The notes beneath the pieces were generated by a model. That model saw only the letters and a program-made list of their open reading frames with translations, ran no database searches and had not been told where the DNA came from. 64,000 nt of DNA from Laburnicola sp. R22_1 (lineage: Eukaryota > Ascomycota > Dothideomycetes > Pleosporales > Didymosphaeriaceae). Shown here piece after piece: positions 9,546-21,189 of the stretch. Within the stretch, counting starts at the first letter, position 1; every line of letters starts with the position of its first letter. The DNA lies in contig JACONQ010000010.1 of NCBI GenBank assembly GCA_014281115.1, forward strand, positions 372,001-436,000. Reading direction: 5' to 3'. The translations under genes and the position numbers were made by a program.

Positions 9546-9836
9546 CACACATACGCACACAAGCAAGCTTCCCATGGGAACATTATTATCTATATAGCAA
9601 CAAGGGCGACCTGAGAAGGGAATCACCTGGGCGTGGGCCCATGGCAACACACGTTGACCAAAATAGAGCAAGCCAAAAGCTCGTTACAATCTGCGTTTGC
9701 ACTACACCCCACAAACGGTGCACAGTCGGCTATAGTACATGCGCAGTGTATGCGCGAGCTATTATCATAATGACTCCGCTCGCTCTGGCCTGATTATAAT
9801 TTTTTTTTCCGAAAGCCCGCACCCTGGATATGCCCC

Positions 9837-11520
9837 TCATTTCGCTTTGCCCTTGGACAGCTTGCTCTTATCAAGCTTTGCTCCCTGAATGCGCGCCATC
9901 ATCTCCTCCTTAGTGATCAAATGGTCGACGCGCTCCAGAAGCCCGAGCAGGCTCTTCATGTTCCCACTCCACTCGTTCAGCACATCATCCGCGTCCCTAG
10001 ACTTGGCGAAGCTGACGATGCGCGCAGGCCTGTCGATCTTGGCATGGATTGTCTTTGCCGTCACCAATTCGCTGATGTACTTCTCCGTCTCGTCCTCAGT
10101 CAAGTCAAGAAGCTCTGTTAACCGCGGGATCTGAATGCGCGTGTAGTACTTGGCTACGACACGAACATTGTGCTCGATAACTCGCTTGCGCAGATCCTGC
10201 CACCTCTTATGCGCCTTGGGATCGTCGGAATCATCGGGTTCCGCGTCAAACACATCCGTCTCGGTAAGGTGAGGACCAAACTGCTTGGCCACCATGGGCC
10301 ACCGCATCAACTCTGGCACGGTGAAGAGCTTGACCAGCTGCGCGTCTTGTGTTACCATCGAGTTGCGTGAGTCCCGCTGGATACGATGGATGAGGTCGGA
10401 TTGTTCGTTGTCATAGGGCGCGAGAATAATAAAGTAGATGACGCGTTGGAGGATCTGTGATTGTCAGAGGCGTCCCAGAATGCACATCTCAACCTGCTTA
10501 CAGCTTTCAACTTGTTCGGGTCCTCCTCGACGGCCTCGGTATCCAGCACTTGCCGGTAGTGCTTACACACGTCAAGATATTTGTCGTCGTGCTTGGCCAA
10601 AGTGATCTGCTGCTCGTAGTACCGGAGCTTCAAGTCGGTGACGTCGTCTTCCGGCTCCACGGGCGGGTCATCGACGCTTCGTGTTTTCTCCTTCTCTTCC
10701 CGCTCCTTCTGCTCCTTCTCCAACTGTTCGGGGCTCTTCTTTGGTCTGCGCGCGAAATACTTTGTGCTGACCTTCCTTGCGAGAATGCCAGCCTGTGTCC
10801 AGTCGCCCTTCTCTATACATAGCGATACTTGTTGTAGGATGAATTCGGTCTTTTCGCGGCGGGTCATGGAACCGAAGGTCTCGACCTGCAGCTCACACAA
10901 GATATCCGTCGCCGCATTGATGTCGCCCTGTTCTTTCTTGATGTTGGACAATATCCGAGTGATTCGCGCTCGCTCCACTTCGACGAAGATCTACAGCGAA
11001 AAGTCAGCTTCCCCGCACCGTCAAGTATAAGCGCCACACACCTTGCCCTCCGTAACTGTCCGCAATGTCTCAATGACCGACAGCTTGGTCTCCAGATTTG
11101 GGGTGTCATCCAAAAAGCCCATCACTGTCTGCACCATCTTCGTGGTGGCCTGCTTGAGCTGTCCATGCTTCTTCGAGAGCAGCAGCACCTGCTCGTTCAG
11201 CAGACTCCAGTCTTTGGCATCCTTGGCTATTGTGCATATGGCAGTGAGGATTCGGGAGGTCGACGCGAGATCCGAGGCCTTCCATCCGTTAGCAAATCCG
11301 GCCGGTCGATTATGGGAATGCCGCGTACCTGGCGGGTTTGCTTCTCGAGCAAAAGCAGCTTCTCTACCGCAGCTTGCGGGTTGCTCTATAATTTCGATTA
11401 GCTTCGGTCTTGCCGCATGCCTCTGAGACATACTGATCCAAGCTTCTCGGCCTCCGGAAGCGCCTTATCGACCTCCTTCGTGAAGTCCTTCTCGGCTTTG
11501 AGCACCTGTCCGCTCGACAT
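9837..11520 (-). CDS. RPN5: 26S proteasome regulatory subunit Rpn5 (PSMD12)
   Basis: Five exons: 11434-11520, 11329-11385, 11042-11278, 10502-10990 and 9837-10454, giving 495 residues, normal for Rpn5. It starts MSSGQVLKAEKDFTKEVDKALPEAEKLGS. It contains the characteristic helical repeat stretch (ASTSRILTAICTIAKDAKDW, TVMGFLDDTPNLETKLSVIETLR, ARITRILSNIKKEQGD) and a C-terminal PCI domain (IQIPRLTELLDLTEDETEKYISELV...TIHAKIDRPARIVSF). Rpn5 is a scaffold subunit of the 19S lid next to the Rpn11 deubiquitinase; in fungi it also contributes to the COP9 signalosome. An acidic/basic insert rich in Glu, Lys and Pro (PKKSPEQLEKEQKEREEKEK) sits mid-protein, as in other filamentous fungi. Introns are 48-56 nt. 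The assignment is secure. Confidence 0.95.
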
Positions 11521-11671
11521 TGTGGCGGGATCGAAATGACGTTCTGGAGAGCCCGGTATATTTTCTACAGGTAATGTGGTGAGAGAGGGAGTAGTGTGGG
11601 GAATATCGCGGGGGCGGCCGAAGGTGCGGAAGCTGGTAACTGTTGATGAGCATTAGCGCTGGTCGGCGAAA

Positions 11672-12325
11672 CTAGGGTGCCATGCACGAACCACCAATGG
11701 CACGTGACCTAGCTTCGCGAAGCTCGTCGAGAATCATTTCCAGTAGCTCGACTGGGTCATACTCGACGGCTTGAGCCTCCATTGCGGTTGTCAGCCATTT
11801 AAAATCTTGGAGGTCAACCTCCTTTTCCCCAGGACGGGTGGTCACAAAGGCTCTCGCCTTCATCCGCCAGAGGTCTGGCATCGAAGCCACGAACACCCCT
11901 TCAAAACCTATAGGCGCGTATTTCAGCGCCGGACAGGCTTCGTCCCCTAACTCTATAAACTCTATTGACACAACAATATCGGCGCCAGCGCCGAGCAATG
12001 ATGTATATTGTACCAATACTACGAAGAACACTGTTAGCATAACAGGTAAGACGCAACAAGCAGGATACGGTAGACTACAGCCGTCCAGCATCACCGAAAA
12101 CCGCCCATCCTTGTGCGCTCCCTCCAGAAACGCCCAAAGGGCAGCCGGCGTGCCGACGACGTCGAGGTCTCCCGGTGACCTCCTAGAGCCATGATATACC
12201 ATGGCGCCGCTCCCAATGAGGACGAAATCGGGGCGGAGGGCCGGGGCCACCAACGACGTCGCAGCCGCGAAGGCTTCTTTGAGGGCGGCTAGGTGGGCGG
12301 CTGTGATGGTGGTGGAGGAGGGCAT
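11672..12325 (-). CDS. Putative nucleotidyltransferase-fold protein
   Basis: An uninterrupted frame of 217 residues from the ATG at 12325 (MPSSTTITAAHL); the frame continues 26 codons further upstream to another ATG that would add an unconvincing hydrophobic leader. Residues ~35-60 read FVLIGSGAMVYHG followed by SRRSPGDLDVV, which fits the nucleotidyltransferase superfamily pattern hG[GS]...DhDh, and IVVSIEFIE could supply the third acidic position. The centre (around 12010-12065) is odd: hydrophobic, with an internal GCTAAC and TTCGTAG that look like the 3' end of a 50-57 nt intron, so the mature product may lack that stretch. The function is unknown; AbiEii-like and other minimal nucleotidyltransferases are the nearest fold match I can suggest. 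No partner gene is adjacent. Confidence 0.55.
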   Translation of the reverse strand: MPSSTTITAAHLAALKEAFAAATSLVAPALRPDFVLIGSGAMVYHGSRRSPGDLDVVGTPAALWAFLEGAHKDGRFSVMLDGCSLPYPACCVLPVMLTVFFVVLVQYTSLLGAGADIVVSIEFIELGDEACPALKYAPIGFEGVFVASMPDLWRMKARAFVTTRPGEKEVDLQDFKWLTTAMEAQAVEYDPVELLEMILDELREARSRAIGGSCMAP

Positions 12326-15208
12326 ATTTTCAAAGTATATTATACGGATGCTATGGTATGTTGCTGTCGTGAGAATTATGTGAAGAAACTTGATGAATCG
12401 CAAGTACGACTAGATTGTCCCAAGCCATCCGGATCATTCTTTCCCAAACCACACCCAAGACCATAGCCACTACTTCCTATGCTGCTTCCTCGCTCTGCTG
12501 GCAAACGATTCGTTGGTGTCCAACTTGCAAGAGCGGCTGCATGCGGGATCAATGTAAACTGGGTAAATCTTCGAAAGCTGCAGCTACTTTTAGGCTGCGT
12601 CTTTTCCTTGAAGACATCGGCAGCACCTTATCTATACAGCACTAGGTATAACTTTTCTATACGCTGTGTTACCTCAAGATAAGTAATGAAAAGACTTCTA
12701 CCCCCATACCGCACCCACTTACCGCACTGCGTCATCGAAAGACGTAACTGAGACTTCACACAGACTCAGCGATGATGACCGCTACAAGCACCATCGAATC
12801 CATCACAACCACTGTAGCCACCACTGCCAGCATAATTAGCACCATAGCCAACACCAAGATGACTGTCATTGCCACGAGACTCCGTATCCCCTATCTTGTC
12901 TACCCGACTCTCCAGGTAAAACTCTACCACGAGATTCCGTATTGATACCCTAATTTTCACGAGATGCAATTCCTCCGCGAAGCCTTTCCAGAGAAAAGTT
13001 AACAGACTGTAGCCAGAAGATGTGCTGAAACAAAGCTGCTGAACACTAATGGTGGTGCAGTGTGGCTCCACCGCTGCCTGTTCTCTGGAATATTCACGGC
13101 TGCCTTGATTCTACGATACTTCCGCTCTTCGGGATTCGAACGGGCACGAAGTGGCCATGCTGACATGGCCCTATTTCCGATTCTACAGCTACAGGACAAG
13201 CATTTGACTACGTTCGGCCTTTGTATCGCCTATCTTGGGGTAACACTGTCACACACAGCCGTCGAACTTTTGTCCCAGTACTGTATTCGTCGCGATACGC
13301 TGCAGAGGAGTACATGATTGTGGGAGGAAACATCACTCGGAAACCGAACTCGGCGAGTTCTGCCTTGTCAATGAGATGCAAGTCAGTGACGAAGGTTGGG
13401 AGCACGTATGAGGGTGTCGTGTATCACCATTCTCTCTCCTACGGCAGAGTATCCCCACGCGCTGATGACCTTGCGATGCCAGCGACACCTCACTGTTTTC
13501 ATGCCTCGAGCACGCGCGCAGCGTACGCAGAAATTCTGGACGTGATGAAAGGCCGAGACCTCAAAAGTTCCTTACCATGACCCCATGCCAGCCAAGAGGC
13601 GCCCTGTCCACGATGTCGTTTAAATTATTATATCACAACGACTATTGAATCTCTGCGCCTCAGCCACGCGTCTGTCTAGGCTCTATGTAGAGCTCGGAGG
13701 CCCGACGGAGGGTCCGTTGTCAAGACCTTCCTTGCAGGACCAGGCAACCAGGCTCGCGAAGCGGCCCGAGTTTGGGCCTCCGTGTCGATTGCACAGCACG
13801 AGCGACACTGCTCAAGCTCAAGTTGAAGCTTCTGCAGCATTTCTTGGCCCTCACACTCCTTGCGACTCGTCTTTTGTTTGGAGCTCCGCGCTTGGGCTGG
13901 CTGGGTGACAACAAGTGTTTCTGCGGTGTGCGTGGGTTCGTAAGGTTGAGGCTAAGCTTCAGATGCGTGACCCTACACAGCTGTTCAGGGAAGCTTGACC
14001 TCGCGTCTTGCCTAGATGCGGTCTAGGGGGATCGCGCGGACCTGCATTTCACAGTATTGAAACAACCCGCTTCAGGCACCGTGAAACAGGCGATGCTTTC
14101 CCATCGTGTTGGACAGTTGGCGTAAGGTTTGGCAAACACCAACCTTTGCGCTTCTACCGAGGTACTTCGTGCGAGGACACCATCTATCTGCTGCCCGACC
14201 ATCTCTATTGCGAAATGAGCAGACCAGCGCCATCGCAGGGACAGCCACGGTGCTCCATGCTTGACATGCCAGCGTAAACAAAATAAAAATCGCACTCGGC
14301 CTCTACCGGCGCCCCGTTGGCAGTTAGCCCACCCCCTGGCCTCCCTCATGTCACGGTCCAGCGCACGCGCCCGCACCTCCTCACGTCCAAAGACACGGCT
14401 GACAGAAATACGTCATTCTGGCGTGTTGCAGCCTCCAACCCGGAGTAGCACCATGTTCGCTTTGGGCGGAGGGGCTCCTGCATGTGTACTCGGCCCTCAT
14501 ACCTCCCCGAGGCCTTTTTTCGCGCATGCTACCCTAGGTAAGCTACGTACTAGTTAGATGTGTGCATCATGTAGTGATTTGACGCACCGCAGCGGTTTTT
14601 TCATCCGCCACCCTGGATTATCGGTCCGATGGTTTGCATATCATATGGGGGTGGACCTCAGCGTTGGGCCTGTCAATACCTACCTACTTTCCTGCTTTCC
14701 CCGGATTGATTCTACTCCTCTAATCCATTGTTTCTATCCACATACAAATGTCTGGGCAGTAGACCCATCCACTACGTTGACCCCCAACCACGCTGCTACC
14801 CGACTCGTAATCATTTCCCTTCACGTCAACCCAAGCATACATATACACCAAGAAAGAGATCGAGGAAAGAGCACAGAAGCACCAAGCCACTCTGCTCGGA
14901 CCCTTCATCAATCGCCGTCCATTCACACTCGTCAGCCAACGACTCCGTACCACCTCACAGCTGCACGTACCGCCGCCTATCTCACCCCAACAGAGACCCC
15001 GACTGCCAGAAAAGCAGTATATAATCAATCAAATCCCCGGCCTGACCAGGACCCAACAAGCAACCGTCTTACGACGGAACCACACGTTATACACACCTCA
15101 ACCTAATTCGACAAGGCAAGACAAAAGCCACCCACGCACGCCTGCAATTCCTCACAACACCACACAGCTCAACCTCACACACTCCACATACACAAACACA
15201 CATACACC
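12326..15208. other. Gene-poor region with a MITE-like element
   Basis: Nearly 2.9 kb between two divergent genes. The only structure I can support is a ~585-bp element with 18-bp inverted ends (12664-13248). A tRNA-like T-loop (GGGATTCGAAC) near 13131 is not accompanied by matching stems. The stretch 13640-15180 shows only short unconvincing frames, and the part just before 15209 is C/A-rich, typical of a fungal 5' leader. Confidence 0.5.
12664..13248. mobile_element. MITE-like element with 18-bp terminal inverted repeats
   Basis: The left end CTGTGTTACCTCAAGATA (12664-12681) and the right end TATCTTGGGGTAACACTG (13231-13248) are inverse complements with two mismatches. They enclose ~550 bp without a convincing gene. 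The same end motif (TCCTGGGGTAACAC-type) recurs elsewhere in the window, supporting a dispersed non-autonomous family. Target-site duplication is not evident, so boundaries are approximate. Confidence 0.45.
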
Positions 15209-16328
15209 ATGCCCTTCCCAACCCCCCTAATATCAACTCTCACCCTCACCCACGTCCTCCTCCTCCTCACCACCACGCTCGCCCACCCCACTCCCCCAAA
15301 CCCCACCTGCCGCTGCACAATCTCCCCCTCCCCCGCTCCTCCCCTCTACAACGACTCTCTCTCCAACCCCGACACCCTCATCCCCCTACCCCCAACAACC
15401 ATCCTCTCCCCCTCAACCTCCCCATCCGACCCCTGTACCCCCCTCGGGCCCTCCCTCGAAGTCCTCGCGCTTTCAAACCCCGCGCGGTATAGATCGTACA
15501 TTGCGGCATGGGCTTCGACGGCGACGGGGGAGGGGGAGGGGGATGCGCCAACGTCATCGCTGAACAGCGAGATGCCTATTTCGACGACGATTTTACTACG
15601 GATTGCAGCGAGGGAGGGGTTTCAGATGGCAAGGGGTGGCGCGGGTGCAGATGCAGATGCAGACCGTTCATCCGCACCATCCGCCGACGACTTCCCCACC
15701 GAAGACGAAGAATCCGATCACGAACAAACCCTCCACATACTCTGCCGTGCCGAGGTCTCAGCCTCAGAACCGCAACACATGTACCCCACTTCGGCATCTC
15801 CCACTCCATCATACCAAGGCTCATGGACAACACTCATATTACTCCGCATAGCCGTGTTCGGGGTCCTCGTTACTTGTGTAGCCGAGGGTGTAGTCAGGTG
15901 TCGGAAGTGGTACGTCAATTTTCCATGTTGCGTTTCTACCTCTAGCTCGTCGGCAACATGCCTCCCTGTGTGCATACATGCATGCATTCTTACTCCTTTT
16001 CTCCCCACACATCCATCCATCCACATACACTCCAACGTTCCAAACTAACACCCCTCACAGGCTCACCACCTCCCATCAAACCCCTCAATCACCCCTCATC
16101 CTTTCAAACCACCACCTCGCCATCCCCAACAACACAAACAACACAACAACAGACCCAGCCTACAGCCCAGGCTGCCTTAAAAAAGTCCGCGTCTACGCAT
16201 CCCCAGGGTGGAAAACAGCGCGCAACCCGCCGCCATCATCAGTAGAGAAAGAAAAGCATGAGTATGCCGCGTACGTGGAATATGAAGACGAGGATGGAGA
16301 TGATGAGTTCAATAGGCCTGTTATGTGA
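15209..16328 (+). CDS. Secreted/membrane protein of unknown function
   Basis: Two exons, 15209-15909 and 16061-16328, with a 151-nt intron ending CTAACACCCCTCACAG; the product is 322 residues. A signal peptide is clear (PLISTLTLTHVLLLLTTTLA). A Pro/Ser/Thr-rich segment with a CRC motif follows, then an acidic stretch (SADDFPTEDEESDHEQ), and near residue 210-230 a single transmembrane helix (TLILLRIAVFGVLVTCVAEGVV) followed by a basic RCRKW. The C-terminal part is Asn/Thr-rich and then charged (EYEDEDGDDEFNRPVM). This suggests a type I membrane protein with a short cytosolic tail. I recognise no family. The long C-rich coding stretch makes the frame plausible mainly because signal peptide, membrane helix and intron agree. 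Confidence 0.6.
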
Positions 16329-17756
16329 GAGGTGATCCCGGTGGGGTTGAGGGAGATGGATGAATGACACATTACGTTCTTGTAATTATTCTCTCATTAT
16401 TATTGTCGCTGTGGGCAAAAGCCGGCAGAGAGGAAGAAAGACAGAGACAGAGGCATTATTTCCAGCCTGTGCCCTGCCTGTCTGCCTGCCCACCTGGCTG
16501 TGCCGATGATGCCCGCCCATGCCTCCCGAGCGCAGAGCACGTCTGATATACATCTTTAATTTACATACGTGAAACTTGTAAACCAGAAAAACGGTGCTGC
16601 GCTGTGTTGCGTTGTGTTGCGCGCGTCGTACTTGAATGAAGGTGCTGGGGTGAAGTCTGTGTCGTGCAGCGATGTTGCAGAGGGGTAGTGAACGTGGAAC
16701 GCCAGCAATAAATAGCAAAGTGCAGAGTGAGCGAGCGTGTGCAAGGAGTGTGTGTGTAGTCTTCGTGAAGCGAGTGGGTGTCGGCGAGTGAGTGCCGGGA
16801 GGATAGTGTGTGCGTGTGTGCGGCGTACGCGTTGTACAAGTGCTTTCGTTGAGGCTTTTCACGGCCGAGTAGCATGCGGGAAGAGAGCGGGAGCGTGGGT
16901 GACGTGGAGATAAGGGATCCGATAACGCTCCAGGCGGACACGACAGTGTCCAGTCATGAGCGGAAAAGGAAACCCAAGGGAGGAGAGCGAAGGGGGCGCA
17001 AATCGGAGCGGGTATTGGACGCTAGTGGAGAGAACAGGGGAAGGGAAGGGCCCTGCCTTATCTCTACCTCAGGCATCATCTGTCATCCTACAGTCTGATA
17101 AGACATTATATACATTAGGGGGGAGGGGGAGGGGGCACTAAGCAAGATAAGAAAACGAAATCTATATGGATGGTTCTTTCTGGTAGTTCGCAGGGGCGTC
17201 GCGTTTGGTTATCGGCACCAGGCCGATTCGTCGCAGATGGCATGCCGGATGCATCATCGGGGATGGAGTATGTCGCATGGGATGTCGTAAAAGTAACGGG
17301 CAAGGGCTGGTCTGTCGCAAGGGTATCGTAGAGGGCTCTAGTTTGTCGTGGCTTTCGTAAATCGTAACACCTGGGTATCATCATCAAGTCGCTTGGGTCG
17401 TATTCGGTCGTCGCAAAAGGTCGTATCAAACATCACCGGTGATGCTGGAAGGGGCCGCGAAAAGGCAGCTTGTTGGATAGTCGTTCATTACAAGTAGGTA
17501 AGAACAGATCGATGTCGGTGTCGACACCGAATCGCAGAGGCCGTAAATCGAGATGTTGAAAAAAGTGTAGTGTGCGAAATCGTAGGCGGTATTATATCGG
17601 AAATAGCATAATCGTTCGAGTCCAGACAGTGATTTCATGCGCCATAACAGTAACACCGGCTTTTGTAGTCGGAAGCGCAGAGCTTTTGCAAGGGAAACAA
17701 AGTGAAGGCGTAGTATGGGTGTATATGTGCAAGTGCCATGGTTGAACAGATGTGTT
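16329..17756. other. Convergent intergenic region, low-complexity
   Basis: About 1.4 kb between the ends of two convergent genes. It has GT-rich simple sequence (about 16735-16835), a G-run cluster at 17117-17140, and a stretch at about 17190-17440 with frequent TCGTA/TCGCA words, probably the 3' UTR of the transcription factor gene. No gene or RNA is recognisable. Confidence 0.55.
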
Positions 17757-19915
17757 CTACCCGATGACAGTTTGGAAGCCCTTCTCATCCATAACATCAA
17801 TCCAGAAGACGTTTTCACCATTGTCTTGACGACGCCAAACCTCCTTGATCAGCTCGATCATCTTACGAAGAGGTTTGGCGGGTAGACGCATGGCATATTC
17901 TTGCAAGCGTTTGATGACGAACTCCCTGGAAGTCCAGACTTTCTTATCGTTGGCAAGCACATCGTAAAAGTCGATTGAAGACACGAAGCGCAACTCAGAT
18001 GCTGCAGCTACGAGCAGAATCGGCTGGATACAGATCGTGCCGGAAGATGACGGAATGGAGTCGATCATGTCGAGGATATGCATGGAAAGAGAGTTGAGCC
18101 ATAGCTTGGTGTCCGTCGTTTCGTAAGCCGTTTCGAAGCGAGGCGTGGGGAATTTGAATTCAACATTATCCGTCCATGCAGATTTGTTCGTTCCTAGGCG
18201 CTTGCGCAGAATGCTGGGGAAGACACGGTAGAGCTCCAAGAGACCTGCGCACCGATAGGCTTCAGCCATGACGACAAAATCCTGCTTCGATGTCTTCTCG
18301 TCTCCAAGGTCGGCAATCTCATCCGCTGCAGGATACTCAGCAGCGAGTAGATCTTCCTCAAGCGTGGCGGCATTTAGCAAGTTTTCCTGTCGACGACGGA
18401 TGTCCATGCTCGACTTGGTCTCTAGCATGCGCTCTCTTCGGACGAGCCTGCCGACCTCGGCAAACAGAATCTGGATGGTAGGTGCAATGCCAGTCCAGGG
18501 ATGAGGCACGATCTTGCCGTCTGGCTTCCGGGCCGACGGCACCTTCTTGGGGGTTCCGCGAGCGCGCGAACCAGAAGGAGCGAACGTCATGGCATCCGGG
18601 TTAACGAAGCCCATGAGCATTTCCCAATAGATGAGGGACTCCTCGAAGAACTGAGTCTCGCGTTGCTTTTCCTCGCCATCAGTGCTGCTGAGAAGTCTGG
18701 GAAGAATCAGGCTGCGAGCCGTAGAGAGGAAATCGTCACCAAGCACATTGCTATCATGCCAGCTTGTCGTGAGGCCAAGTAGCATAATGCTCAAGAAGGT
18801 CTTGGTACAACTGACTTGACCGCTTTGTACAAGCGGCAACTCCGCATGAAGTGCGTCGCAAGCTTTGCGCTGCATGTCTATACCGACCTGTGCCATATTA
18901 GGGAAGGTGTTGGCCAGGTGGGCAGCAGACATGGACTGGATGGCGTAATATATGGAAGGGGTATCCTGGAAAATACGACCGATGGTGGTCCTGAAGGGAT
19001 TAAGGGTAGAATCGAAGGAGGAAAACAAGGCACAAACGTCCTTGAAGTAATGCTGAATAAGGACAGATTCAATGTCATCCACCGGTGTGACAGAGGAAGA
19101 AGGACTGGGTAGGCGATAGAAGTCAAGAAGAAGCGACCTCGATAGCCGCGGGCTAGACGGTGTCGGGCTGGTCGCGTCGTTGGCCATTTGTGGCATCTCC
19201 TCAGCATCGAGGCTAATACAGTCCATTGAGCCCTGATCGATATCAAAGCCATCCATGGGCCCGAAGGTAAAATCGTCGTCTGGCAGTCCCATTGGATCGC
19301 CGAAGCTGTCAAAGATCAAGGGATCCATGCTACTGGAGTCGTCGAAGTAGAATGGCTCAGGCAATGAGTCCAGTTCCGGAGGTGAGCCATCGCTTAGTTC
19401 AGGCGAAGATCCCTCCGAAGAGGTGAGAGGCTCGATGGTAGCAACGGGCGGTGTAGATTGACGAGATTTGTCCTCGTGAGCTGGCTCTGGGGTCTTCTTG
19501 CCAGCAGGAAGAACTGCAGCCAGTGCCTCAAAGCTACGCTCCACGTCGGGAGGGAGCGTCACCTTGGTCACCTTGGCTTTAGGGTTGACGGTACTCGTCT
19601 TCGGTCCCGTCTTGGGCGGGCACGGATTGAAATGTGTAGGTTGGAAGACCTCATACTTGGTCGACCACTTGAGTGTCTTCTCGTACCCAGGGCAGGACGT
19701 GTTCCTCTTCTTACACTGCAGGCAGCCGGGTGTGGTCTCATCACACTTGAGCTGTGACGATGTTAGCATGTCACTCTAGCAGCGAAGGGCAGAGCGTCGG
19801 GAAGGATTACCCTCTTGAGTTTGCACCTTGCGCAGCCGTTTCGGCTCTTCGTCTTCTTGACCTTGTTGAGGTCGTTGGTGGTATGTTTCTCCTGTGCGTG
19901 TGCCAATGTAGGCAT
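17757..19915 (-). CDS. Zn2Cys6 transcription factor
   Basis: Two exons, 19811-19915 and 17757-19751, with a 59-nt intron that splits the zinc cluster; the product is 699 residues. The spliced cluster reads C-A-R-C-K-L-K-R | L-K-C-D-E-T-T-P-G-C-L-Q-C-K-K-R-N-T-S-C, the full six cysteines of a fungal binuclear zinc DNA-binding domain, followed by a basic/aromatic linker (CPGYEKTLKW). Residues ~100-200 are Ser/Pro/Asp-rich, probably an activation region. From ~230 onward comes the helical fungal-specific regulatory domain (IQHYFKDVCALFSSFDS... AIQSMSAAHLANTF), most like the Fungal_trans_2 class. Target genes are unknown. The divergence from other local genes gives no strong hint; the next gene on the same strand is an MFS transporter 1.3 kb upstream. 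Confidence 0.9.
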
Positions 19916-21189
19916 GTCGTTTGACGAACGGCGTCGGGAGGTCGAACGAGGAACGGAGTGAGGAGAACGATGGGCGGTGACTGTGGCGTGATCCGGGGTA
20001 TTTCTCTGGGGTATTTCTAAAGTAATGTGCGCTCCACAAGCTTTGACCCCGATACGAGCCGCCGCTACTGGGTGTCGGATCACGATAAGTGCAGCTGATA
20101 CTGAAGATAGCGACGTGGTCGTCGGGCTGGCAGGTGAGGCGGCCGAGAACGGCGTATTTGTGTCGCGATGCTTTCGCTCCGAGTTTATTGGTACATCGGA
20201 CCGTTTGGCGCATGCGGCCATTTGGCAAAGTCGGCCTTTTGACGTCGCTCCAGCGTATGTGCAGAGGCCAGCGCGCACCACGGCGGCATGAAGTTGTCGC
20301 GTGTCAAAGTGAGCATCCGTCGCTTGCCAAAATGCGAAAATTGAAGCTGTACACGTCCGCTACACGAGCCTCACCATGCACCGGCTGCCGACCCCACATC
20401 CGTTGCCGCAACATGTTGAGTGGCAGCGAGGACTGTATACCTGCATCCGGCTAGCTCGCCGCATGGCCATGAACGGCCCCGGACGCGCCGCATCATCACG
20501 GCCACCCACTGGTCAGGTCGTTGCGTGGCCAGACGTCTGGATGCCCATGCACAATGGTAACAGAAATTCACCTGTTGCGCCTGCGTGACCTCTGGCGCTT
20601 CGCTTCGGCCTGGGCGGACCGTCTGCGTCGATCTGGACTCTCTCGGGCCCTGTGCCTCTGCACGCGCCCTCATCTTCCGTCTTCTAGCGTTCTTCCACGA
20701 TGCGATCAGGCCGGCAACGGGGGTGGAGCACCGGATTTCTCGGTGCCGCTTAGACGTGTCCATTATGCAACTCGAAGTAGCCCCGCCTGCGCGCCAACAG
20801 ACAGCCCAGCATTACCAACAAGCCTTGTTCCACTCCACCGCCACCTACATCCGCTGGAGATAACCATAGCGTCTCCGAAGCCGCACATAGATATATTCGT
20901 TGTCTGCGATAGGAGGACACGGCGAGATACGGGCACTTCGCCGACGAGCCGACCCAACATGTGGCTAGCACAGGTACACCGCTTGATAAAGGAACTGCAG
21001 ATCCAGAATATGCTTGATTGACGCCCGCAGGAGTGCCAGCACCTTGTGTTGAGAAGGTGTCGTTATCTACATGCGAAAACGCCCGCCACGTACGCCCAGA
21101 AGACCGAAGAAAATGCCATGTCGTCAATCGTAAAAGTAGATCGGAACATGCTCAAGCGCCCAGGAACAAACTTTTCGTCCATGTGACGC
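19916..21189. other. Intergenic region: promoter of the Zn2Cys6 factor
   Basis: About 1.27 kb between the start of the regulator and the stop of the MFS transporter. Short frames exist on both strands but none is recognisable. I see no repeats or RNA genes. Confidence 0.5.

Noticed and set aside
13120..13200. Possible tRNA signalled by GGGATTCGAACGG (reverse B box)
   Set aside because: No matching T-stem, anticodon stem or acceptor stem can be drawn around it on either strand; it lies inside the MITE-like element.
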